Shown piece by piece: positions 1 to 7,021 of a stretch of 23,021 nt of DNA; position 1 is the stretch's first letter, and each line of letters starts with the position of its first letter. The translations under genes and the position numbers were made by a program. The stretch lies in contig JAGZXV010000075.1 in assembly GCA_018378255.1 (NCBI GenBank), positions 1 to 23,021 of the forward strand, written 5' to 3'. A model generated the notes under the pieces. It saw only the letters and a program-made list of their open reading frames with translations, was not told where the DNA came from and searched no databases. This stretch comes from Clostridiaceae bacterium (GTDB taxonomy: Bacteria > Bacillota > Clostridia > Lachnospirales > Lachnospiraceae).

Positions 1-1085
1 GTGGAGTCGCATACGAAAGTCCGTTGGTGGTGGTAAAAATGGGAGTTCCTGAAGAAGGCGGATTTCCCAGGACAACAGAGCTGATGAAGGCGGTTGATTA
101 TGTGGTAAGAACCGGGGTACGCCTTCAGATGCCGGCAGCCGTCAATCTGAGCTTTGGAAATACCTATGGCTCTCATGATGGAACCAGCCTGGTGGAACGA
201 TTTTTAGACGATATATCCAATTACGGCAGAACCTCGATCATAGCAGGTACCGGAAATGAAGGGAATACAGGCGGCCATACATCCGGTGTGCTCACTGAGG
301 GGAGAACGGAAACGGTGGAATTGTCGGCAGCACCCTATGAAACCGGATTCAGCGTCCAGATCTGGAAGGAATATGTGGATTCCTTTACCATCAGCCTGGT
401 AACACCGACTGGAGAAGTGCTCAGCGTTACCGATCAGGGCGGCGGAAACAGAACTTTATATTACAGAAAAACCAGGATTCTTGTATTCTATGGAGAACCA
501 AGCCCTTACAGCCTGGCTCAGGAGATCTATCTGGACTTTCAGCCGGTGGATCTTTATGTAGACAGTGGGATTTGGACGTTCAGAATGGAGCCGCAGAATA
601 TAGTTTCGGGCAGATATGATATGTGGCTGCCCTCTTCCAATATATTGAATGCTTCTACGGAATTTCTCCGCCCCACACCTGATATCACGCTGACCATACC
701 ATCTACCGCCTCACAGGTGGTTTCAGTAGGCGCTTATAACAGCAGATACCAGTCCTATGCCGATTTTTCCGGGAGGGGATATACCAGGGTGACAAATCAG
801 ATAAAACCTGATTTAGTGGCGCCGGGCGTCAATATTATGAGCGCAAATTCGGGAGGGGGATATGAAACCGTTACCGGAACTTCCTTTGCCGCCCCCTTTG
901 TGGCAGGAAGCGCTGCCTTGATGATGGAATGGGGGATCATACAGGGCAATGACAGCTTTCTGTACGGAGAAAAGATAAAAGCCTATCTGAGAAAAGGAGC
1001 CAGGCAGCTTCCTGGATTTACAGTCTGGCCAAATCCACAGATGGGGTATGGGGCGCTGTGTTTAAGGGACAGCCTTTTGCGGTAA
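1..1085 (+). CDS. Subtilisin-like serine protease (S8, Csp-like), 5' truncated
   Basis: The reading frame is open to the first base of the window (codons in frame from position 3), so the N-terminus, any propeptide and the catalytic Asp and His lie outside. The oxyanion-hole Asn is visible in IIAGTGNEG (Asn codon 255-257) and the catalytic Ser in TGTSFAAP (Ser codon 882-884). Between them lies an insert of roughly 120 residues rich in beta-type sequence (about 310-680). It is placed like the jelly-roll domain of clostridial Csp proteases. The end GYGALCLRDSLL matches the usual end of the subtilase fold. Csp proteases of spore formers process the cortex hydrolase SleC during germination, but many Lachnospiraceae paralogues of this layout have no assigned role. 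I see the family clearly; the physiological role is open. A hairpin at 1156-1196 follows. Confidence 0.9.
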   Translation, partial: GVAYESPLVVVKMGVPEEGGFPRTTELMKAVDYVVRTGVRLQMPAAVNLSFGNTYGSHDGTSLVERFLDDISNYGRTSIIAGTGNEGNTGGHTSGVLTEGRTETVELSAAPYETGFSVQIWKEYVDSFTISLVTPTGEVLSVTDQGGGNRTLYYRKTRILVFYGEPSPYSLAQEIYLDFQPVDLYVDSGIWTFRMEPQNIVSGRYDMWLPSSNILNASTEFLRPTPDITLTIPSTASQVVSVGAYNSRYQSYADFSGRGYTRVTNQIKPDLVAPGVNIMSANSGGGYETVTGTSFAAPFVAGSAALMMEWGIIQGNDSFLYGEKIKAYLRKGARQLPGFTVWPNPQMGYGALCLRDSLLR

Positions 1086-1155
1086 CCGAAGTCTGACTGA
1101 CAGCCGGAATTTATATGCTGAGATAAGAACAACATTTATAAAAAGTTTTGAATTT

Positions 1156-1196
1156 AAACCGGAAACCAGCAGGTGAAAAACCATGGTTTCCGGTTT
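1156..1196 (+). terminator. Probable terminator after the S8 protease gene
   Basis: A perfect 12-bp inverted repeat, AAACCGGAAACC (1156-1167) and GGTTTCCGGTTT (1185-1196), encloses a 17-base loop. It sits 70 bases after the stop codon and before the next promoter. The downstream side is only moderately T-rich (GTTATATCTT), so termination efficiency is uncertain. A run of A and T on the upstream side would allow it to act on both strands. Confidence 0.6.
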
Positions 1197-1218
1197 GTTA
1201 TATCTTGAAAACGGGTTG

Positions 1219-1246
1219 TTGACATCTGAAAATAAGATGGTATAAT
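1219..1246 (+). promoter_or_regulatory. Consensus SigA promoter for the NADAR operon
   Basis: A perfect -35 TTGACA (1219-1224) is separated by 16 bp from a perfect -10 TATAAT (1241-1246). The TGG just before the -10 makes it an extended -10. Transcription should start near 1253, giving an untranslated leader of about 110 bases. It is the strongest-looking promoter in the window, which suggests that control is by repression. Confidence 0.85.
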
Positions 1247-1307
1247 GATATTAACAAATAGATATTAACAGAATGATTTTAATAAAACAATACTAACAAT
1301 ATTAACA
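1247..1307 (+). repeat. Four ATAnTAACA repeats over the transcription start
   Basis: ATATTAACA occurs at 1248-1256, 1262-1270 and 1299-1307, with a one-base variant ATACTAACA at 1290-1298. The first two lie in tandem 14-bp units (GATATTAACA plus four bases). The third and fourth are directly adjacent. They run from the predicted start site to about +55, the usual place for a repressor. The C-terminal winged helix of the Nudix protein encoded two genes downstream is an obvious candidate binder, but that is inference. Confidence 0.6.
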
Positions 1308-1365
1308 AGACAATTCCAACCTGTCAACGCCGGCAAAGAAGATGGCAGATTAAAAGGAGATTACT

Positions 1366-1932
1366 ATGATCTATCAAATCGAAGACTTAAAGAAAGCATA
1401 TAACAAAGGCGAAAAACTCCGCTTTTTATTCTTTTGGGGCCATACCCCTCCTGCGGATGGCCATATCAATGAAAGCTGTCTCAGCCAGTGGTGGAAATGT
1501 CCGTTTTCCATAGACGGGATCACATATTCCTGTGCTGAACAGTATATGATGGCAGAAAAGGCCAGAATGTTTGGAGATGAAGAGATGCTGTCCATGATTA
1601 TGAAAGCCAGTCATCCTAAGGAGATGAAAGCTTATGGACGGGCTGTGAAGAATTTTAATCCGGACCGCTGGAGCGCTTCTTGTTATGAGATTGTAAAGCG
1701 GGCGAATCTGGCAAAGTTTTCCCAGAATCCGGAATTATGGGAATTCTTAAAGACCACTAAGAAGCGGATTTTAGTGGAAGCCAGCCCCAGAGACAGAATT
1801 TGGGGAATTGGGATGGGGAAAAGCAATCCGGATGCCGAATGCCCTATGAAGTGGAGGGGAACAAACCTGCTGGGATTCGCTCTGACGGAGGTTCGGGACC
1901 TGTTGTTAAAACAGGAAGGTGAGGAGATATGA
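1366..1932 (+). CDS. NADAR family protein (ADP-ribose/N-glycosidase-like, YbiA type)
   Basis: This 188-residue protein has the length and motif order of the NADAR (DUF1768, YbiA) family. It shows an N-terminal YSCAEQYMMAEKA block with conserved Glu58 and Lys65, then SHPKEMKAYGR, then LVEASPRDRIWGIG (138-149, with Glu138, Asp143 and Trp146), then GTNLLGFALTEVR. Family members cleave N-glycosidic bonds: some act on riboflavin pathway intermediates, and others remove ADP-ribose from guanine bases in nucleic acid. Which activity applies cannot be decided here. The start has AAAAGGAG a few bases upstream. The stop overlaps the start of the Nudix gene (ATGA at 1929-1932), so the two are translationally coupled. 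The pairing points to ADP-ribose or NAD chemistry rather than riboflavin. Confidence 0.88.
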   Translation: MIYQIEDLKKAYNKGEKLRFLFFWGHTPPADGHINESCLSQWWKCPFSIDGITYSCAEQYMMAEKARMFGDEEMLSMIMKASHPKEMKAYGRAVKNFNPDRWSASCYEIVKRANLAKFSQNPELWEFLKTTKKRILVEASPRDRIWGIGMGKSNPDAECPMKWRGTNLLGFALTEVRDLLLKQEGEEI

Positions 1933-2861
1933 TGATGAAGGAGATCAGGGATAAAAACGGATTGACAGAAGAAGAATTTTTACAGCAGTACAGGCCGGGG
2001 GATTACAAACGGCCGTCTGTGGCGGCGGATATGGTTATTTTTACAGTGACTGAAGATGAAAAAGAGAATTACCGCAGGCTGCCGGAAAAAGAACTTCGTA
2101 TATTGCTGATACAGAGAGGCGGCCATCCTTTTTTAGGCTGCTGGGCTCTTCCTGGGGGCTTCGTGCGCCCGGTGGAGACGTCGGAAGAGGCGGCGAGAAG
2201 GGAATTAAAGGAAGAAACCGGTGTAGATCAGGTATACTTGGAGCAGCTGTACACATTCAGCGATGTGGGAAGAGATCCCCGCACCTGGGTTATGAGCTGT
2301 TCCTATATGGCTTTAGTTGACAGCGCCAGGGTCCGGGTGGAAGCAGGAGATGATGCGGATCATGCAGCCTGGTTCAGTCTCACCTGTGCCTTGATGGAAG
2401 AGAGCTCCGAAAAAAGGGATGAAAAGATCATCAAAAGGCAGAAATTCTGTTTGGAACTGCGTCAGAAAGATGTTGTATTAAAAAGCATTGTTGAAAAGGT
2501 TGTGGAAAAGGATGGGTACGGCCAGAGCTGTGCTTATAGAATCCTGGAGAACGACGGACTGGCCTTCGATCATGCTAAAATTATTGTTTATGCCATTGAA
2601 CGGCTTCGCGGAAAGGTGGAATATACGGATTTGGCCCTGCATCTGATGCCGGAATATTTTACCCTTACCCAGCTTCAGCAGGTGTATGAGGTTATTTTAG
2701 ATAAGAAGCTGCTGAAGGCTGCATTTCGCAGAAAGGTGGCCGGCCTGGTGGAAGAGACAGATTCTTTTACGGTAAATGAAGGCCATCGCCCATCCCGGCT
2801 TTTTCGAAGAAAAATGGAGGATGCAAAGCCTTTTCAAAGTCCTGCTGTTGCGGTAAAATAG
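1929..2861 (+). CDS. Nudix hydrolase with C-terminal winged helix (NrtR-like)
   Basis: The N-terminal half (about residues 35-155) is a Nudix domain. Its box is complete, running from GFVRPVE through RRELKEETGV and fitting GX5EX7REUXEEXGU with no lost catalytic glutamate. The C-terminal part (about 210-300), with YFTLTQLQQVYEVIL, is the winged-helix module of NrtR-type regulators, which repress NAD genes and respond to ADP-ribose. An intact box means the protein could both hydrolyse ADP-ribose and sense it; many dedicated NrtR sensors have degenerate boxes. The start is one of three consecutive ATG codons (1929, 1932, 1935); GGTGAGG just upstream serves all three. It overlaps the NADAR stop. 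Autoregulation through the repeats at 1247-1307 is plausible. Family assignment is firm; ligand and regulon are inferred. Confidence 0.87.
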   Translation: MMMKEIRDKNGLTEEEFLQQYRPGDYKRPSVAADMVIFTVTEDEKENYRRLPEKELRILLIQRGGHPFLGCWALPGGFVRPVETSEEAARRELKEETGVDQVYLEQLYTFSDVGRDPRTWVMSCSYMALVDSARVRVEAGDDADHAAWFSLTCALMEESSEKRDEKIIKRQKFCLELRQKDVVLKSIVEKVVEKDGYGQSCAYRILENDGLAFDHAKIIVYAIERLRGKVEYTDLALHLMPEYFTLTQLQQVYEVILDKKLLKAAFRRKVAGLVEETDSFTVNEGHRPSRLFRRKMEDAKPFQSPAVAVK

Positions 2862-2883
2862 AAGGTATGGAATAAGAGAAAAT

Positions 2884-4392
2884 GTGATTAATATTGCAGC
2901 AGAAGGGATTAGACTGGTAGATATGGGCAAGCCGTCTGTTTTTAAGATAAGGGAAAAATTTCATAAGCGCTGGCTCACTTATTCGCTCAGGCAAAAGATC
3001 CGCATGATAACCGGTCCGGCGGCGGCCGCTGTATTTCTGGCTGTTTTAGCAGCTCTATCCATTGCAGTGTTTGGCATGACCGGATTTCATACGATTCTTG
3101 AAAATAATGCGAAAAGCCTGGATTTCAGAGTGGCAGTTGAACAGGAGAGCAGGAGATTTGCCAGCTTTATCCAGGACAGCGGTGAAGAAAACAGGGATGC
3201 TTATTTAGAAGCATGCCGGAACACCCGGGAGACATTGGCAGCCCTTCCCTATGATTATGACAGGATGGGAGCTGACCGGTATGCAAAAACATGGTCGATT
3301 AAGAACAGTTTTGAGACGTATGAAAAGAAAAAAGAACAGTTCTTTTTTACTGACCCTTCCGGAGATGATTATGTGCAAAAACTCTATGAGATTTACAGCA
3401 TTCAGGAATATCTGCAAAGCTATGCAGGCAGCCTGCAGCAAATGAATGAGGAAGAGGGGAATTATCAGTACCGGCGCCTGGTTCCGCTGTTTATGCTGGT
3501 CCCTGTATGTACTGTTATTTTTGCAGCGGCAGCGGCAGTCGTTATCTGGCGGATGAACCGCTTATTAGAACGGAATTTGGTACAGCCGGTATTGGAACTA
3601 TCAGGGGAATCCAACAGGATTGCCCGCAATGATTTTAGCGGGCCGGATTTAAGTCCGGAAGGAGAGGATGAGATCGCCGATCTTGTCCGTGCCTTTATGG
3701 TGATGAAACACTCCACAAAAGGGTATATTACTACATTAAAGGAAAAGCATGAGATGGAGAAGCAGCTGGATGCGGTCCGGCTTCAGATGCTGAAAAACCA
3801 GATCAATCCCCATTTCTTATTCAACACCCTGAATATGATTGTAGGAATGGCGCAGGTAGAGGAGGCGGAAACTACGGAGAAGATGATCACCGCCATGAGC
3901 CGCCTGTTCCGCTATAATTTAAAATCCACGGCTTCCGTGATGCCGCTGGAACGGGAAATCAAGGTGGTGGAAGATTACATCTATCTTCAGAAAATGAGAT
4001 TTGGCAGCCGTATCAGATATGCGGCCGACTGCAGTTTAGAGACTGCCGACCTTCTGATCCCATCCTTTGCCCTCCAGCCGATTGTGGAAAATGCTATTGT
4101 CCACGGCATCAGTGAAAAGCCGGAAGGAGGAAAGATTTATATCCGTTCCTGGATGGAAGGAAGAAAACTCTGGATTTCGGTTGCGGATACGGGCAGGGGA
4201 ATTTCAAAAGAACGGCTGGAAGAGATAAAAGCAGCCCTTGTTCAGGGAAAAGAGGATCAGACAGGAGTGGGTATCGGCAATATTTACCGGCGGCTTCATA
4301 CCATGTACCAGGATGGGGAACTTTATCTGTACAGCAAAGAAAACTGCGGAACCGTGGTGCAGATATCATTTACGGCAGAGGAAGAAGGTTAA
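2884..4392 (+). CDS. Membrane sensor histidine kinase, YesM type
   Basis: The protein has two membrane segments (about residues 42-68 and 200-223) around an extracellular domain of about 130 residues that I do not recognise. A HAMP linker (about 224-275) and a His_kinase/HATPase module follow. The phospho-accepting site is NPHFLFN (His310). The ATP-binding site shows ENAIVHG (Asn403), ADTGRGI (Asp435) and GVGIGNIYRRL. This is the LytS/YesM class, usually paired with AraC-type regulators controlling uptake genes, which fits the TRAP genes downstream. The GTG start at 2884 gives 502 residues. ATG 2923 is an alternative, and neither has a strong ribosome binding site. The gap to the Nudix gene is 22 bp with no terminator. 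The regulator gene starts one base after the stop. Confidence 0.92.
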   Translation: MINIAAEGIRLVDMGKPSVFKIREKFHKRWLTYSLRQKIRMITGPAAAAVFLAVLAALSIAVFGMTGFHTILENNAKSLDFRVAVEQESRRFASFIQDSGEENRDAYLEACRNTRETLAALPYDYDRMGADRYAKTWSIKNSFETYEKKKEQFFFTDPSGDDYVQKLYEIYSIQEYLQSYAGSLQQMNEEEGNYQYRRLVPLFMLVPVCTVIFAAAAAVVIWRMNRLLERNLVQPVLELSGESNRIARNDFSGPDLSPEGEDEIADLVRAFMVMKHSTKGYITTLKEKHEMEKQLDAVRLQMLKNQINPHFLFNTLNMIVGMAQVEEAETTEKMITAMSRLFRYNLKSTASVMPLEREIKVVEDYIYLQKMRFGSRIRYAADCSLETADLLIPSFALQPIVENAIVHGISEKPEGGKIYIRSWMEGRKLWISVADTGRGISKERLEEIKAALVQGKEDQTGVGIGNIYRRLHTMYQDGELYLYSKENCGTVVQISFTAEEEG

Positions 4393-4393
4393 T

Positions 4394-5179
4394 ATGTATC
4401 AGATATTGGTAGTGGACGATGAGATGATAGAGCGGATGGCTCTGGCCCGAAAACTGAAAAAGCATTTTGGGGATACGTGTCAGGTGATCCAGGCGGAAAA
4501 CGGGCTGGAAGCGCTCCGGATTTTTAAGGAAAACAGAATCCAGATTGTGATTATGGATATCGGCATGCCTGGCATGAACGGTGTGGAGGCAGCAGAACAG
4601 ATCCGGAAGCTGGACAGAAGTGCGGTTATCATCTTTCTGACGGCCTATGATGAGTTTTCTTATGCCAAGAGGGCGATCACGATCGGGGCGTTAGAATATC
4701 TTTTAAAACCCTGCGATGATGAAGAACTTCTTCCCGTGATGGAAGAAGCCATGCGGCAGGCTGGAAGGAAAGCAGAAGTTAAAGAACAGGAGCATGGGGC
4801 CCGCTTTGAGGAGCCGGAGGGCCAGGACGAGGAAATCAATGAAACCAGAATCAACCAGATCGCCGGAATCATCCGCGAATATGTGAAAAACCACTATATG
4901 GAAGAGATATCCATGCAGGATGCGGCCAGGGCCATGAACTACTCGGATGCCTATTTCTGCAAGCTGTTTAAACAATGCTTTGGTCAGAATTTTACTGCCT
5001 ATCTAACTCAGGTGCGGATGAATGAGGCGAAAAAAATGCTTCAGAACAAGGCTATTAATATAAAAGATGTGAGCAGCGGAGTGGGCTACACGGATTCGAA
5101 ATATTTCTCGAAAGTATTCAAACGAATGACCGGCATGCTTCCTTCCGAGTATCGCACTAGTTATAATGTACAAAAATAG
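4394..5179 (+). CDS. AraC-type response regulator, YesN type
   Basis: This 261-residue protein has an N-terminal receiver domain: Asp8/Asp9 in VVDDE, phospho-acceptor Asp55 in VIMDIGMPGMNG, Thr83 and Lys105 in LLKP. A charged linker (about 122-150) leads to two AraC helix-turn-helix motifs (about 160-258), the second ending in YFSKVFKRMTGMLPSEYR. The receiver begins at the ATG at 4394, preceded by AGAGGAAGAAGG. Longer in-frame readings that start inside the kinase gene are not needed. It is the cognate partner of the kinase just upstream. The most likely target is the TRAP promoter region at 5235-5295, where a direct repeat precedes a -10 that lacks a good -35. The target is inferred from position. 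Confidence 0.93.
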   Translation: MYQILVVDDEMIERMALARKLKKHFGDTCQVIQAENGLEALRIFKENRIQIVIMDIGMPGMNGVEAAEQIRKLDRSAVIIFLTAYDEFSYAKRAITIGALEYLLKPCDDEELLPVMEEAMRQAGRKAEVKEQEHGARFEEPEGQDEEINETRINQIAGIIREYVKNHYMEEISMQDAARAMNYSDAYFCKLFKQCFGQNFTAYLTQVRMNEAKKMLQNKAINIKDVSSGVGYTDSKYFSKVFKRMTGMLPSEYRTSYNVQK

Positions 5180-5203
5180 CAATATTATTTTGTACATATG
5201 TAC
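5166..5203. repeat. Overlapping inverted repeats at the regulator's 3' end
   Basis: ATGTACAAAA (5166-5175) is matched by TTTTGTACAT (5188-5197) across 12 bases, enclosing the regulator's stop codon. It shares GTACAT with a perfect 12-bp palindrome, GTACATATGTAC (5192-5203). No T run follows, so this is not a typical terminator. It could be a protein site or an RNA hairpin protecting the 3' end. Confidence 0.45.
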
Positions 5204-5234
5204 TAATGGAACAAAAAAATATGAAAACAGGCTA

Positions 5235-5282
5235 AAAATGTCCACCTCGATGACAATATTTTACGCTACCAAAATGTCCTCC
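5235..5282 (+). repeat. Direct repeat AAAATGTCC(A/T)CC, candidate activator sites
   Basis: AAAATGTCCACC (5235-5246) and AAAATGTCCTCC (5271-5282) match in 11 of 12 bases and are spaced exactly 36 bp apart. The second copy occupies the -35 position of the TATAAT at 5290. AraC-type regulators bind same-orientation repeats in this arrangement, so these are candidate sites for the response regulator encoded just upstream. Confidence 0.5.
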
Positions 5283-5370
5283 CGGGCTTTATAATGGGGA
5301 TACTGTTAAGAAAATGCTAAAAACTTAACAATATCCGCTTTATAACCCGGGGGGATTTTTTCTTTTGTTT
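5277..5370 (+). terminator. Long terminator-like inverted repeat with T tract, promoter inside its left arm
   Basis: The outer arms TCCTCCCGGG (5277-5286) and CCCGGGGGGA (5346-5355) pair over 10 bp with one wobble and are followed directly by TTTTTTCTTTTGTTT (5356-5370). Inside is a second stem, GGATACTGTTAAG (5298-5310) with CTTAACAATATCC (5324-5336), with one mismatch. GCTTTATAA occurs on both sides (5286-5294, 5337-5345). Read-through RNA from the kinase/regulator genes could form the full structure and stop. RNA started near 5302 would lack the left outer arm. Confidence 0.5.
5290..5295 (+). promoter_or_regulatory. -10 element of the probable TRAP operon promoter
   Basis: A perfect TATAAT lies at 5290-5295, but the bases at the -35 spacing (TACCAA, 5267-5272) are poor. 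This is typical of an activator-dependent promoter. A start near 5302 would give an untranslated leader of nearly 200 bases before dctP. A direct repeat covers the -35 side. Confidence 0.5.
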
Positions 5371-5376
5371 AAGACA

Positions 5377-5397
5377 TGTTCGAACAAAAATTTTTGT
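5377..5397. repeat. Two overlapping palindromes in the dctP leader
   Basis: TGTTCGAACA (5377-5386) and ACAAAAATTTTTGT (5384-5397) are both perfect palindromes and share three bases. They lie about 100 bases before dctP. Their role is unknown; operator or RNA structure are both possible. Confidence 0.35.
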
Positions 5398-5494
5398 ATC
5401 GGGACGCCGATCACATGTGGAAGTTTTATGGCAGCGCAGATCTATGAGACGGGACTGGAAAATTGAAGTTGATCAGAAAGGAATGGAGAGAGCA

Positions 5495-6517
5495 TTGAAA
5501 AAGATATTTAAAAAATTAGCGGTCATTGCTATGGCAGCCGTAATGTGTGCGGGGCTGGCCGGATGCGGATCTGTAACAGGGGGGAAAAGAATTATCAGGA
5601 TTTCCCATGGACAGTCGGAAACCCATCCACAGCATTTGGGGCTTTTGGCCTTCAAGGAATATGTGGAAGAACGCCTGGGTGACAAATATGAAGTTCAGAT
5701 TTTTCCCAATGAGATCCTGGGTTCCGCCCAGAAGGCGATCGAGCTGACACAGACGGGAGCCATAGACTTTGTGGTGGCTGGAACCGCCAACCTGGAGACA
5801 TTTGCAGGGGTGTATGAGATATTCAGCATGCCTTATTTATTCGATTCGGAAGAAGTGTATAAATCTGTGATGGAAGATACGGAATATATGGAACAGGTTT
5901 ACGCTTCAACAGATGAAGCCGGTTTCCGTGTCGTGACCTGGTACAATGCAGGAACCCGTAATTTCTATGCCAAGACACCGATCAGCACGCCGGATGATTT
6001 GAAGGGAAAGAAGATCAGAGTTCAGCAGAGCCCAGCCAGCGTAGCTATGGTAAATGCATTCGGAGCAGCAGCAGCGCCTATGGGATTCGGCGAGGTGTAT
6101 ACAGCCATCCAGCAGGGAGTAATCGACGGAGCGGAGAACAACGAGCTGGCTTTAACCAACAATAAACACGGGGAAGTTGCCAAATATTACTGCTACAACA
6201 AACATCAGATGGTGCCGGACATGCTGGTCGGAAACCTGAAGTTTTTGAACAGTTTAAGCCCGGAAGAATACCAGGTTTTTAAAGAGGCGGCCGCTTTATC
6301 CACAGAGGTGGAAATGAAAGAGTGGGACGACAGCATTGTGGAAGCAAAACGTATTGCACAGGAAGAGATGGGAGTTAATTTCATCGATGTGGACGTGAAT
6401 GCATTTAAGGAAAAAGTGCTTCCATTGCATGAAAAAATGTTAAAAGAAAACCCGAAAATCGTTGATTTATATCAGCATATCCAGGAAGCCAATGAAAAAG
6501 CGAAAGGAGGAGAATAG
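5495..6517 (+). CDS. dctP: TRAP transporter substrate-binding lipoprotein, DctP family
   Basis: This is the extracytoplasmic solute receptor of a TRAP transporter. A lipoprotein signal (MKKIFKKLAVIAM, then hydrophobic residues to the lipobox LAGC, Cys24 from this start) is followed by a DctP fold. The fold shows FPNEILGSAQKAIELTQTGAID, MPYLF, the ligand-gripping region GKKIRVQQSP and VIDGAENNELALTNN. The TTG at 5495 has GGAGAG at a good distance and gives a typical 340-residue lipoprotein. ATG 5483 is the main alternative; longer starts back to 5417 add a charged extension unlike a signal peptide. The substrate is not readable. The DctP family mostly binds carboxylates and sugar acids, and the ENNE/HGEVAKYY segment looks more like sugar-acid than C4-dicarboxylate receptors (weak inference). 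dctQ begins immediately after the stop. Confidence 0.92.
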   Translation: MKKIFKKLAVIAMAAVMCAGLAGCGSVTGGKRIIRISHGQSETHPQHLGLLAFKEYVEERLGDKYEVQIFPNEILGSAQKAIELTQTGAIDFVVAGTANLETFAGVYEIFSMPYLFDSEEVYKSVMEDTEYMEQVYASTDEAGFRVVTWYNAGTRNFYAKTPISTPDDLKGKKIRVQQSPASVAMVNAFGAAAAPMGFGEVYTAIQQGVIDGAENNELALTNNKHGEVAKYYCYNKHQMVPDMLVGNLKFLNSLSPEEYQVFKEAAALSTEVEMKEWDDSIVEAKRIAQEEMGVNFIDVDVNAFKEKVLPLHEKMLKENPKIVDLYQHIQEANEKAKGGE

Positions 6518-7021
6518 ATGGAGACATTACATAACGTGAGAAAGGCACTGATGAAGGTTTTGGGATTCTGCATCATCTTTTTATTCATGATGATGACTGC
6601 AATCGGCACCTACCAGATTGTGACCAGATACTTTTTCAACCGGCCGAGTACGGTATCCGAGGAACTTCTGACCTATTCTTTTACCTGGATGGCCCTTTTG
6701 GCTTCCGCTTATGTGTTTGGAAAACGCGATCATATGAGAATGGGGTTTTTAGCTGATAAACTGACGGGAACCGGCAGAAAATGGCTGGAAGTGGCAATTG
6801 ATCTATTAGCTTTTGCCTTCGCCGGAGTTGTGATGGTTTATGGAGGAATTTCCATTACGAAGCTTACCATGATCCAGACCACGGCATCCCTAAGGGTTCC
6901 GATGGGATATATCTATATGATCGTCCCGGTGACAGGAATCCTGATTATGATCTTCAGTCTTATTAACGCTTTGGATATGTTCCATGGTGATTTCAGTGAA
7001 CGGGGGGAAGCAAAAGTATGA
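6518..7021 (+). CDS. dctQ: TRAP transporter small membrane subunit, DctQ
   Basis: This 167-residue protein has four hydrophobic segments (about residues 15-35, 50-68, 88-108, 127-148). The first loop carries the family signature around NRPSTVSEELLTYSFTWMALLASAYVFGKRDHMRMGFL, where the Ser-Glu-Glu and the His-Met pair are conserved. DctQ joins DctM to form the Na+-coupled membrane complex that takes substrate from DctP. The ATG follows the dctP stop without a gap, and AAAGGAGGAG lies just upstream inside dctP. The end overlaps the dctM start by four bases (ATGA), so translation is coupled. Confidence 0.93.
   Translation: METLHNVRKALMKVLGFCIIFLFMMMTAIGTYQIVTRYFFNRPSTVSEELLTYSFTWMALLASAYVFGKRDHMRMGFLADKLTGTGRKWLEVAIDLLAFAFAGVVMVYGGISITKLTMIQTTASLRVPMGYIYMIVPVTGILIMIFSLINALDMFHGDFSERGEAKV

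Noticed and set aside
4238..4393. Longer N-terminus for the response regulator, starting inside the kinase gene
   Set aside because: The receiver domain begins exactly at ATG 4394, which has a good ribosome binding site; the extra residues are kinase sequence read in another frame.
5417..5494. Extended N-terminus of DctP from 5417
   Set aside because: It would put a charged segment before a classic lipoprotein signal peptide; starts at 5495 or 5483 fit better.
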